From: Anaerolineales bacterium
Lineage (GTDB): Bacteria; Chloroflexota; Anaerolineae; 4572-78; J111
Length of the DNA: 64,000 bases
Reading direction: 5' to 3'
Assembly (NCBI GenBank): GCA_020634855.1
Contig: JACKAU010000009.1
Span: 124,001 to 188,000 of the forward strand
Part shown: one piece after another, positions 7,151 through 16,712 of the stretch
How positions within the stretch are numbered: the first letter of the stretch is position 1
How the letters are laid out: the number at the start of each line of letters is the position of its first letter
Notes under the pieces: model-generated
Told to the model about the DNA's origin: nothing
The model's input: the letters and a program-made list of their open reading frames with translations, nothing else
Databases searched by the model: none
Position numbers and translations under genes: made by a program

Positions 7151-8601
7151 CCAAAGCGCTGTGGTGGATAAGGCGGGATCTTCGCCTGGCTGACAACCAG
7201 ACGTTGGTCACCGCCTTGTCCCAGGCCGACCATATCTACCCCATTTTCATTTTAGACCCTAATCTTCTAGAGTCGGCCTATGTAGGGCAGAAGCGGCTGG
7301 CCTTTCTATTTGATGGGCTGCGTCATCTGTCAGCACAGTTGAAAGCTAAAGGTAGCTACTTAACCGTTCGCCACGGCGATGTCCGGACCGAATTGAAGAC
7401 GCTTTTATCGGAAACCGGGGCCGACGCCATTTATGCTCAAGAAGACGTTTCGCCCTATGCTCGCCGGCGCGATAGCCACATTGCTGAAAGCTTACCCTTG
7501 CGGCTAATTCCTGGCCTGACTGTCCGCCACCCGACAGCCGTTCTCAAAGCCGATGGCAAGCCCTATACGGTCTTTACCCCTTACAGCCGAACCTGGAAAA
7601 AACAGCCGCTGCCTCAACCTAAAGATTTACTGCCTGTTCCGGAGCGGATTCCTACTCCTCAAGGCCTGCGCAGCCTACCAATCCCCACTGAGCCAGCGCT
7701 GCCGGACACCGTTCCATTTCCGGCTTCTGAAGCGGAAGCGCAAAAACGGCTGCAAAATTTTACCGGACAACTTCAAGCCCAACTCCATTTAGTTTCTAAA
7801 ACATCAAAAAAGCAACAAAAACCGATTTATAGTTACGCCGAAGAGCGGGACCGGCCCGACCTGGATGGGACGTCTTGCCTATCGCCGTACCTGCGCTTTG
7901 GCATGCTGTCCGCGCGCCAAGCTGTGGTGGCCGCGATCGAGGCAGCGGACAAGGCCTCCAACCACCCCGCTGCCGACAGCGCCGCCGTCTGGCTCAATGA
8001 ACTCATCTGGCGAGAATTTTATATGGCCATTCTCTACCACTTCCCCCGGGTGAGAGGCTACAGCTTTCGAGAGAAGTATGATCGTCTGCCCTGGCTTAAC
8101 GATGAGGCGGATTTTTCGGCTTGGTGTCAAGGCCAAACCGGCTATCCCATCGTCGATGCCGCGATGCGGCAGTTGGTTGAGAGCGGCTGGATGCACAATC
8201 GCACTCGAATGATTGTGGCATCCTTTCTGGTTAAACACCTGCTGATTGACTGGCGCTGGGGCGAACGCTTTTTTATGATGCATTTGGTCGACGGCGATCC
8301 GGCGGCTAACAATGGCGGCTGGCAGTGGACCGCCGGCACCGGCACCGATGCCGCGCCTTATTTCAGAGTGTTCAATCCCACACGGCAAGGGCAAAAATTT
8401 GATCCCGAAGGTGAGTATGTGCGGCGGTGGGTGCCGGAACTGGCGCAACTACCCGCCAAATTTAGCCACACCCCCTGGCAAATGCCCACTCAGCTTCAGC
8501 AAAAAGTGAATTGTCTCATCGGTCGGGATTATCCCCAACCCATTGTGGATCATAAATCGGCTCGGCAACGTGCTCTTGAGGCTTACAACCAAGTCAAGTA
8601 A
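7147..8601 (+). CDS. phrB: Deoxyribodipyrimidine photolyase
   Basis: A 484-residue class I photolyase/cryptochrome protein that uses FAD and blue light to reverse pyrimidine dimers. The N-terminal antenna domain starts KALWWIRRDLRLADN. The C-terminal FAD domain shows LSPYLRFGMLSARQA, WLNELIWREFYM, GYPIVDAAMRQL, WMHNRTRMIVASFLVKHLL, and the signature after WRWGERFFMMHLVDGDPAAN (NGGWQWTAGTGTDAAPYFR). These are the active-site and flavin contacts of CPD photolyases. The start overlaps the upstream stop by four bases. With the CarH-type sensor upstream, light-induced expression is the natural hypothesis. The antenna cofactor cannot be read from the sequence. Confidence 0.97.
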   Translation: MTKALWWIRRDLRLADNQTLVTALSQADHIYPIFILDPNLLESAYVGQKRLAFLFDGLRHLSAQLKAKGSYLTVRHGDVRTELKTLLSETGADAIYAQEDVSPYARRRDSHIAESLPLRLIPGLTVRHPTAVLKADGKPYTVFTPYSRTWKKQPLPQPKDLLPVPERIPTPQGLRSLPIPTEPALPDTVPFPASEAEAQKRLQNFTGQLQAQLHLVSKTSKKQQKPIYSYAEERDRPDLDGTSCLSPYLRFGMLSARQAVVAAIEAADKASNHPAADSAAVWLNELIWREFYMAILYHFPRVRGYSFREKYDRLPWLNDEADFSAWCQGQTGYPIVDAAMRQLVESGWMHNRTRMIVASFLVKHLLIDWRWGERFFMMHLVDGDPAANNGGWQWTAGTGTDAAPYFRVFNPTRQGQKFDPEGEYVRRWVPELAQLPAKFSHTPWQMPTQLQQKVNCLIGRDYPQPIVDHKSARQRALEAYNQVK

Positions 8602-8666
8602 GCCAAATCACTACTTTTTAACCCTGTATACTCTTTAAATACCTGCAAAATAGCCTCGATATCTTA

Positions 8667-8696
8667 TTGTCGTATCCATTTTAGTCATGGTATAAT
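8667..8696 (+). promoter_or_regulatory. Extended -10 promoter of the first histidine kinase
   Basis: A perfect TATAAT at 8691-8696 is preceded by TGG (extended -10). TTGTCG lies 18 bases upstream (8667-8672). A start site near 8703 rules out the in-frame TTG at 8703 as a translated start unless the mRNA is leaderless, and favours the GTG at 8757. Confidence 0.65.
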
Positions 8697-8756
8697 TGAA
8701 CATTGGTAGGTGTCCGTATTTTATGTCTAATTTTTGACCAAGTAGGACTGTCAAAC

Positions 8757-11606
8757 GTGTTTATCGAGTTCCTCGGTAGTCCGGCTATCACATTCGCCTA
8801 TTACTTATTTACATTCTTTGGAATCCTGGCCGCCTTAGTTCTTGCTTGGGGGCATTGGCAGCGCAGCGACTCCTTCAATGGTTACCGGTTAACCATTGTC
8901 TTTGCCAGCCTGATCATTTTGCGGGTTGTGTTTTTTCTGCTGGCGGCAATTGGTAGTAATTCCCCAGAAATCGCCAATGTCTGGCTGCCTCCGTTTGAGC
9001 GAGTAGTGGCGGTTTCCAGCCTGGGATTTTTGATATGGGGCTTTACGCCCTATTTTAGGGAAAAAGGGTTTGGATTTTTCGGCACCACGCTGCTGGCCAC
9101 CAACACGGTGTTGGCGTTTATCGCCTACTTTGTGATTATCAGCGTGTGGCATGGGCCTGATTTCAATCAGAGCAGCGCTGAGGTTTTCTTTGTCGCCTGG
9201 GCGGTATTGCTGGTGATGTTTGGGGCGGTGAACTCCGCTATGAAGTTAGACGATGAACGGGCCTTTGCTCTATTTAGTTTTGTAACGATTTTTTTCGGAT
9301 ACCTGCTGCACATTTTCTTTGCCTCAAGTTACGCCCAACCGCACAACCCGGTGTGGGTCCGCATTGCCGAGATGATTGCTTATCCGCTTTTTGCGGTGGC
9401 TATCTATCAAGGCGCGATCCACTCACTTAGCACCCGCAGTCGGGAGTTGCAAAATCTAAGCGAAATTTCTATCGATCAGATTAAAGGGTTGATCAGTCTA
9501 TTTGAAGCGACTAAAAAGATCACCTCATCGCTGGAATTATCGGATATCTTGGATGGCGCGGCACAAAGCGTCGCTCAGGCCCTGGAAGCCGATCAAGCCG
9601 CTATCGCTCTGCCGGAAAATGATAACGATATGACCCAACTCCGCCTGGTAGCCATCTACAATCCCAGCCGGAAAGGGCGCGGCGAGTCGGTGATGTTTCC
9701 CCTTAATGATCAGCAAATTATCAAACATGCTTTGAAACGGAAATACCAGGTCAGAAGCGAAGAGTATCGGGATAACAGCCAAATTCGGATTCTTTTTACC
9801 TTGATGGGCGCCCATGATGTTGGACCGCTGATCATTCAGCCGCTGCTGGAAAAAGGTGAACCGATAGGCGTTCTGATTTTAGGTAATGCCATCTCAAAAC
9901 GGGTTTTCACCGATACCGAAGCGGAACTTTGTAAAACGATTGCCGATCAAATTTCGATGGCCATTAGCCATGCCCGAGAACACGCTTCGGTCTCGACCAA
10001 AGCCCAAACGCTTTCCTGGACTCTGCGGAACCAGGAGCTAGACTCAGGCAAGCGGCTGGCGGCAATGGAAACCGAACTACGCAAGAGTCGAGAAGAAGTG
10101 GCTCTTTTTGCCCAACGCCTCCAGCAATATGAAACGGATCAGCAGGTCAAAGAAGAGAGTCTGAAGCAGTCTCGCGATAGAATTGTGATTCTCCAAAAAG
10201 CGGTGGAGCGAGCCAAAGCCGAGGTTGAGAAAGCCCAGCAAAAAGAACAGGCGCTTGAATCGCTGACAACTGAGGCTGAAACCTACCGGCAAAAAGCAGC
10301 CGGCCTGGAAGATGAGATCGGTCGGTTGTCAGCGACTATCGAGCAGTTAGAGCAAGATGCTGCGGAGACCGAACGTTTAAATGAGGCCCTGGCCGCCAGC
10401 AACTCGCGCGCCCGCAAGTTGGCTCGCGCGCTAAAACAGTCCCGGCTGCATGCTCAGCAGGCTTCGCCGGTGCCGGCAGCTTTATCGAGTGCGGAAGCCA
10501 GCACTCAGCTTGAAGATTTAAGCTGTGGGGTGATCATTAGCGATGCCCAACAGAAGATATTTCGAGTCAATGCGGCCACAAGTCAAATGCTCCAAAAGCC
10601 GAGCCGGCAGATGGTAGGGAGTGATTTGCAACAAATTATTGCCGATGATCACTGGCAAAAAGCGCTGGCGCAACTTCAGGCGGGCCACGATATGGTCACC
10701 ACAACACTGCATGTGGGCAACAGCGTGCTGCGCGCCACCATTAGCCCGATGGCCTCTGACGGCAAAGAAAAAGAAGGGTTATTGACCATTCTGTATGATA
10801 TTACTGCTGAAGCCGAAAGCCAGCGCGCCCGCGACGAATTCATCGCCTCCCTTTCGCAAGAACTGCGTACGCCGATGACCTCGATCACCGGTTATACCGA
10901 TTTATTGGTAGGGGAGTCGGTTGGGGCGTTGGGTGAGATGCAACGCAAGTTTCTCCAACGCATCAAGGCGAATATTGAGCGGATGAGTGTCATGCTCAGC
11001 GACCTGATTGGCGTCACGGCCATCGATGCCGGGCAGTTAGAACTTCGGCCTTCACCGGTTGATATGGCTGAAATTATTGAAGATACCCTTATTGGCGCGC
11101 GTGCTCAATTAGAAGAAAATGAAATCTCGGTGGAAATGGAGATTCCTGAGGATTTGCCCCCGGTTGAGGCCGACCCCGACTCGGTTCGACAAATTATGAA
11201 CAATTTACTGGGAAACGCTATCAAATCGACTCCGGCGGGCGGCTCGATTGGAATTACCACCAGCGTCTATGAAGAAAACGGCGCTTTACCTACCGCCGCC
11301 GAGGCCCCGCCTTACGTGATGATTTCAGTTAAAGACTCTGGCGGAGGCATTGCCGATAAGGATATTGAGCGCGTTTTTGAACGGTTTTATCGCGCCGACC
11401 GCCCGCTGATCGAGGGCTTAGGCGAAACCGGCGTAGGTTTATCGATTGTGAAATCATTGGTAGAAGCGCATGGTGGGCGTGTGTGGGTTGATACTGAAAT
11501 TGGCGAAGGGTCTACCTTTCGCTTCTTGTTGCCCATCAGTGAGCATTATAATGACAATCCCTGGCTAGAAATCGACATCCCTCCCCTCGATCTCTCACAA
11601 CCCTAA
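8757..11606 (+). CDS. Membrane GAF-PAS histidine kinase with Gln at the phospho-His site
   Basis: About 949 residues from the GTG at 8757, which has AGGA ten bases upstream. The first about 225 residues form six to seven membrane helices. A signalling helix, a GAF domain (about 255-400), a long coiled coil (about 415-580), a PAS domain (about 600-700), a HisKA-like dimer helix and a HATPase_c domain follow. The ATPase has its N box (MNNLLGNAIK), DSGGGI and GVGLSIV. The H box reads SLSQELRTPM, so the phospho-accepting His (normally SHELRTP) is Gln (codon CAA). It may be a pseudokinase or may act through a partner. No response regulator is adjacent. Confidence 0.9.
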   Translation: MFIEFLGSPAITFAYYLFTFFGILAALVLAWGHWQRSDSFNGYRLTIVFASLIILRVVFFLLAAIGSNSPEIANVWLPPFERVVAVSSLGFLIWGFTPYFREKGFGFFGTTLLATNTVLAFIAYFVIISVWHGPDFNQSSAEVFFVAWAVLLVMFGAVNSAMKLDDERAFALFSFVTIFFGYLLHIFFASSYAQPHNPVWVRIAEMIAYPLFAVAIYQGAIHSLSTRSRELQNLSEISIDQIKGLISLFEATKKITSSLELSDILDGAAQSVAQALEADQAAIALPENDNDMTQLRLVAIYNPSRKGRGESVMFPLNDQQIIKHALKRKYQVRSEEYRDNSQIRILFTLMGAHDVGPLIIQPLLEKGEPIGVLILGNAISKRVFTDTEAELCKTIADQISMAISHAREHASVSTKAQTLSWTLRNQELDSGKRLAAMETELRKSREEVALFAQRLQQYETDQQVKEESLKQSRDRIVILQKAVERAKAEVEKAQQKEQALESLTTEAETYRQKAAGLEDEIGRLSATIEQLEQDAAETERLNEALAASNSRARKLARALKQSRLHAQQASPVPAALSSAEASTQLEDLSCGVIISDAQQKIFRVNAATSQMLQKPSRQMVGSDLQQIIADDHWQKALAQLQAGHDMVTTTLHVGNSVLRATISPMASDGKEKEGLLTILYDITAEAESQRARDEFIASLSQELRTPMTSITGYTDLLVGESVGALGEMQRKFLQRIKANIERMSVMLSDLIGVTAIDAGQLELRPSPVDMAEIIEDTLIGARAQLEENEISVEMEIPEDLPPVEADPDSVRQIMNNLLGNAIKSTPAGGSIGITTSVYEENGALPTAAEAPPYVMISVKDSGGGIADKDIERVFERFYRADRPLIEGLGETGVGLSIVKSLVEAHGGRVWVDTEIGEGSTFRFLLPISEHYNDNPWLEIDIPPLDLSQP

Positions 11607-11645
11607 CTCGGTCATAGTTACCAAAATTTATAACAACTCAGCCCA

Positions 11646-11743
11646 GACCTGACAGGTTTCTAACTTATGTTTGTCCGAAAGAACCTGTCCGGTGAGGATA
11701 TGATTTAGTTCAGAAGTAATGTTTGAAACCCTGTCAAGTCTTA
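11646..11743. repeat. Imperfect terminal inverted repeat element, about 98 bp
   Basis: AGACCTGACAGGTTTCT (11646-11662) and GAAACCCTGTCAAGTCT (11727-11743) are imperfect inverse complements bracketing a non-coding stretch. A third related piece, GAACCTGTCC, lies inside. It resembles a small REP/MITE-type intergenic element, and no transposase is associated. Confidence 0.5.
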
Positions 11744-11797
11744 TATTTCCCGGCCGGCTGAGTAGTTACCAAAAATCAATAAAGTGAGTGATAGTTA

Positions 11798-13063
11798 ATG
11801 TCAAACGGAAGTGAAACATCCTCAACGATGCAGCGCTTGCTCATTGGAGCCGCCACGTTAATTGTAATTATTCTGACCGTTGCTGCCGCTATTTTCTTAG
11901 CCATCCCACGTTCAGAGACACCTACCGTTCCACCGGCGACAACTGTAGTGAATGTTCAGCCATTATTCACGGCTACATTCACGCTGACGCCGTCGCCGGC
12001 AATTGAGACATCGACGCCAACGGCTACGTTGGAGCAGCCCACCACCGAGGCGGTCGAACCGACTGAGACGCCAACCGCTACATCGACCCCAACCAATACT
12101 CCGGCGCTGCCCCCCACCCCGGTTCCGCCTGTAGAAATACCTACGCAAGCGGTTATTATTGTCACGGCTACGCCCGTGCCGCCTACCTTCACCCCTAACC
12201 CGTGCGCGCCACCACAAGGGTGGGTTGAATATGTCGTTCAGCCCGGTGACACGCTTAGTACATTGGGGCAGATAGTCAACATGGGACAGACGGATTTGCA
12301 GCAAATCAACTGTCTGGCCTCGTCGGTGGTGGTACCGGGGCAAACCATTTACTTGCCCTTCATCCCCCCCGTGGCGACCGTGACCAACACCACCACACCG
12401 CTGCCCACGCCAACCAGTACCCGTCCGAGCACCCCTACGCCAATCGCACCGATTATCGATGAAGTGGATGCCAGAGATGTGGCGACCAATGATCCGGCTA
12501 TTCGACAAATAATAGTCGTGGCAGTTGGTCGAAATTTTAGACCAAGAGAAGCGGGATTTAAAGCTGAACTTACCGGCCCCACGTTAATCCGGTTAAATGT
12601 TGATCTCTCCTCATCGAACACCAGCATCAGAGCCACCAAATTGGTGTCAGAAAGTCTGGTGACCGGGCTGGTACCGGGTACGTACGATTTAATTATTACC
12701 AATCCAGATGGCCGTAGCGATATTGCTAACGGCGTCTATCCACGCGGAACGCCAACCCCAACGCCGCCGCCGCCTGATATTTTTGACGTCAGTCCCAGTT
12801 CGGGCCGTATCACGGACCAGGTAACATTGACTATTACGGGTCAGAATTTCATTCCCCGAGACATCCGAGTTCAATTGCAGCGATCGATCGGAGGCGGGAC
12901 TACCTATGAACTTGATGTTGAGACTTCGACGGCAACCGCCTCAAGTTTAAGAGCCATCATCAGGGCTAACCAGTTGACCCAAACCGGTAGTTATGATGTA
13001 ATTGTGATCAATCGCGACAATCAAACGGCGGTCGAACGGGAAGCGTATGATGGGATCAATTAA
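11798..13063 (+). CDS. Membrane-anchored LysM protein with TIG-like domains
   Basis: A 421-residue exported protein. One N-terminal membrane segment (about 13-35) is followed by a Pro/Thr-rich linker, a LysM domain (about 147-188, YVVQPGDTLSTLGQIVN...PGQTIYLP), a second PT linker and two IPT/TIG-like immunoglobulin folds (about 210-310 and 325-420, the latter IFDVSPSSGRITDQVTLTITG). LysM domains bind peptidoglycan or chitin-like glycans, so a cell-wall-associated role is likely. No enzymatic domain is visible. The gene is followed by a strong terminator shared with the convergent surface-protein operon. Confidence 0.85.
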   Translation: MSNGSETSSTMQRLLIGAATLIVIILTVAAAIFLAIPRSETPTVPPATTVVNVQPLFTATFTLTPSPAIETSTPTATLEQPTTEAVEPTETPTATSTPTNTPALPPTPVPPVEIPTQAVIIVTATPVPPTFTPNPCAPPQGWVEYVVQPGDTLSTLGQIVNMGQTDLQQINCLASSVVVPGQTIYLPFIPPVATVTNTTTPLPTPTSTRPSTPTPIAPIIDEVDARDVATNDPAIRQIIVVAVGRNFRPREAGFKAELTGPTLIRLNVDLSSSNTSIRATKLVSESLVTGLVPGTYDLIITNPDGRSDIANGVYPRGTPTPTPPPPDIFDVSPSSGRITDQVTLTITGQNFIPRDIRVQLQRSIGGGTTYELDVETSTATASSLRAIIRANQLTQTGSYDVIVINRDNQTAVEREAYDGIN

Positions 13064-13083
13064 GGTCTTGTCTAAGTCGTAAC

Positions 13084-13120
13084 AAAAAAAGGCCGGTGTA
13101 TTAGACACCGGCCTTTTTTA
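13084..13120. terminator. Bidirectional rho-independent terminator
   Basis: The stem GGCCGGTGT (13091-13099) pairs with ACACCGGCC (13105-13113) over a five-base loop. An A-run lies on the left and a T-run on the right, so it can terminate both the LysM gene and the convergent surface-protein gene. Confidence 0.9.
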
Positions 13121-13188
13121 TAAGTTCGATAATCAAGAGACCATTCGATATGACTTCACTTATTCAAGATGCGGGGGTCTTCGAAAAA

Positions 13189-16100
13189 TCATTTAAGGCT
13201 AGAGTTTTTTTTCAGGACCGGGAAATACTGAATGTAAAAAAGACTGCTGCTCTGGGCGAGATCGGTACTATGTTTGGCCGTAGCTGTAAGCAGATCGTTC
13301 TCCGGATCTCTGGCACTAACAATAACTGTGTTGACTAGGGGATCTTGATCAGATTCTTTAATAACGTGGCTGGCCTTGTAAATCCAGGCTTCGCCGCCGT
13401 CAAGTTTGCCGTTTTGGTTAATATCCCCCCGTACTAAGACAGGCGTACCGGCAACATTATCGATAATCGAGGTAATCGAAATCGGAGCACCATCACCCGG
13501 ATTAATGGTCGCCAAGAGCGCCAAATCAATATCAAGATCGAGCGCCGTTAATTGGCTCATCTTAACATAGTTTAGGACGGTGATAGTATAGATGGTTGTT
13601 TGGCCGATCCGAGCCGTGGCCGGCCCATCTTTGGCGACAAATAGGACGGGGTAAAAACTGTTTAGGTCGGTTTGGTGGGTATCAGTGGCTACCAGGGTAG
13701 TGCCTTCGGTGTCCGTGCCTGAAACGGTCCCGATGTTAATGAGCGGATTGGACGTATTGGCTTTAATGGTGTAAGGGGCGAGGTAGAGCCAATTTTCGCC
13801 ATCTTCCAATAGATCATCGCCGTCATCGCCACTGATGCGGGTAGCCGGGCCGGCAACGTTGTCATTGACTATGATGTTGTGAATAGGGGTTCGATCACTG
13901 GTAGGTGCGTGACTGACCGTAAAGCTGAACACCACAGTATCGCCGACACTGGCCGTGGCCGGCCCGCTTTTAATTAGGCTTAAAACCGGTTCGAAGCCGG
14001 TAACGCTGGTTACATGGGTATCGCTAGCGGTAACGGTTGTACTAATGTAGGCAGCCGTGACAACAGCAGTGTTAGTGATCGTTGCCGGTGAAGTCAGAGG
14101 GATATAGTAGCCGGCTGAATAAAGCCAGGTTTCGCCTTGATCAAGAACTGCGTCACCGTCGCCATTGTTAACCAAACTAACCGGGGAGACTACATTGTCT
14201 TCAATCACCACATTATCAAGCGGGGTGTTACCGGCATTACTGACCGTAAAGGTAAAGACGATACTGCTCCCAACTTGGGCTATCGCTGGCCCGTGTTTGA
14301 CGATGTTGATGGCGGGGGTTGGCAAAAATACGGTGCTGGTAACCGTATCGGTGGCCGGCGTGTAAACTTGGGCTCCTGTAACCGAGGCCGTATTGGTGAT
14401 AATGGTCCCATCCGGGGTTTGGCTGCCAACTCTAACATTATAAGTGACCGTTACAGCGGTTCCTGCCGCAACGGTTAGATCATCGGCAATGACCGGCGGC
14501 GAACCCGTCGCCCCACCGGCTGCTGGAGGGGTGATCGAGACGCTGCCCGGAATAAATTGAGTGTTGGCCGGCAGCGGGTCATTGATCGTTACCCCCGTAG
14601 CCTCGTCTGACCCACTGTTGAAGATGACAATGGTGTAACTTAGAACTTCACCCGATCTGACCGGTTCAGGCACAGCGGTTTTTGTCACAGCGAGATTTGG
14701 TCCGCTCACGGTTAACGTGTCGGTGACCAGGGCGGAAAAACCGCAGGTGTCGGTGACGGTAAGCGCCACTGCATAGTCGCCGGGGAGCGTATAACTGTGA
14801 GCGGGTGATGAACCGGACCCCGTAGTCTCATCGCCAAAATCCCAAGACCAGTTAACCAGTGGCCCGCCGTTAGTGGTGGTGGTATCGGTAAAAAAGATGG
14901 TTTCGCCCACCGAGGGATTAGTAGGGGCATAAATAAAATCTACCGTGATGGTGGGTGAAACGAGTTCAGTAGAAATGGGTGGTCCCAGAGAACTGGTAGC
15001 GCCTTCGGTGCTATTGCTAACGCGATAGGCTTGATTGATCAGGCTCTGTTGGCAACTTGTCACGACAAAGCTTACGATTTCACTGCCGTTATTAGGCGTA
15101 ATGGCCGGAACCATCCACTGCACGTCATTACCGATTAAACTTCCCCCGGATTGATAATTGGCTCCCCCAGGAAGCGTATCTGTCACTACCACATTTGACG
15201 CGGTAAATCCACCCGTATTGGTAATAGCAATAGTGTATGTTACCGAACCGCCTTGAACGGCAGGCAAACTGGCCTGTTTGGTCAGGGTCAACACCGGCAC
15301 GCCAACAAGATGGGTGACGATATTGGTTGTAGTAATGATTTGGTCACTTTTGATGGTGGCCTGGTTAGTCAGCACCGTACCGGGCTGGAGCAGAGGTGAA
15401 GTGGCCAGGGAGAGGGTGATGGTTACAGTTTGGCTAGCCGGGTCGAGTTGATCGAGGTTGGCGTTGATACCCCCACTGTTGGCCGTAATGCTACCTTCAC
15501 TGATATTATAGGCCAGAAGGCTGGTAGAAAGCGGCAGGGTATCGGTTAAGGTAATATTCTTTATAGGAAAATTGCCGATATTAACCAGAGTAATCGTGTA
15601 AGTAATTGGCTGCCCAGGCAAGATTGGCTCCCTTGAGGCCGGCACAGCCGATTTATGAGCTGAAAGATTAATGATCTTCATGAAAGTATGATTTAGCGAT
15701 TCGCCCGCTTCTTCTTCCGTAAGACCGGTAGACGCACAAATGCTAAAGGTTAATTGAGTCGTCTGATTGGAGGTAAGGGTCGGGATATTTGCCGCGAGCC
15801 AGACTACATCATTAGGCCCATCGGTGATGACATTTGATGGGAACCTTAGTTCACTAATAATTTGGTCATCTGTGCTTGGGAAAGAATATCCATCTACACC
15901 GTATCCCCTGAGCGACCCTTCGACTAACGATATGCCCATCGCATATCCCCCACACCATCCACGTTATAATCGGTCAAGTAGACCAGATTTCGGTCAGGGT
16001 CAAAATAGCCTAGATCACCCTCTTCAGACAACGCAACGTCGATATCGATCATGAAAAGTAGCTTACCACCGGTTAAGTTACTAATCCCGGTGTTTTGAAC

Positions 16101-16694
16101 GTCTAATTCCATAATGACGCAATTGCTGTCGGTAGGGCTAGAGTTCGCTGAATAATTTGATAAGGTAATGTCTGGCTGGCATATATCACCTGGGTATCTT
16201 CAATATAATTCGGATAGGCTGAAGTGGTGTTTAGGGTAATGGGGGTGGTTTGCAGAAAAGCTCCCTGAACACCGGCATCAACGGCAGGGATGATTGTACT
16301 ATGTTGATCAAACACAACCGCAATTGTAGTCGCTGTTGGATCTGATCCATTTTGGTCGATTTGGTTACGGCCATCATTATTTAAAAACGATTGCTAGTTG
16401 GCCGTTCGCAAAAACATGCATCTCGTGAGTAGTTTTGCTAGTGTGAGTGATTGAGGAGGTGCCGGTAATAATCTCGGCCATCGGGCGAGGGTTTGGTGCG
16501 GCAACGGTGTCTGACACACTACCGGCAAATAATATAATGATGCAAACCAAAGCAAATATACTGCTGGCCAAAGCAAATAGAATCTGTACCCAGGCATTAG
16601 GAACTCTGTGTAAAATGGCCAGTGGGATTAATAGAGTCGGGGAAGAAATACTCCTCGGTGTTAGCAGTTCGCTGCTGCGAGTAGGCCTTAACAT
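13189..16694 (-). pseudogene. Giant DUF11/PKD surface protein gene with three frame breaks
   Basis: Four consecutive reading-frame pieces on the minus strand read as one protein of about 1,170 residues. The first piece has a membrane segment (IFALVCIIILFAGS) and ends at 16377. Continuity of sense places frame changes at an A/T run (16383-16387), near 16182-16187, and at a run of five C (15947-15951). The long last piece (916 residues) holds repeated DUF11 domains (QPITYTITLVNIGNFPIKNITLTDTLP and similar) and a PKD domain around residues 335-410 (NWSWDFGDETTG). Such proteins are exported stalk or coat components. Two of the three breaks are one-base homopolymer changes, so sequencing error is as likely as true decay. 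Confidence 0.75.
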
Positions 16695-16712
16695 TTTCCA
16701 TTTTTGGGACAG

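Noticed and set aside
8703..8756. Upstream TTG start for the first histidine kinase
   Set aside because: It coincides with the predicted transcription start from TATAAT at 8691-8696, leaving no room for a ribosome site.
16377..16400. Possible programmed frameshift at the A/T run of the surface-protein gene
   Set aside because: The needed shift is +1 relative to the upstream frame, with no canonical slippery heptamer read in the right frame, and three other breaks are nearby. A random indel is simpler.
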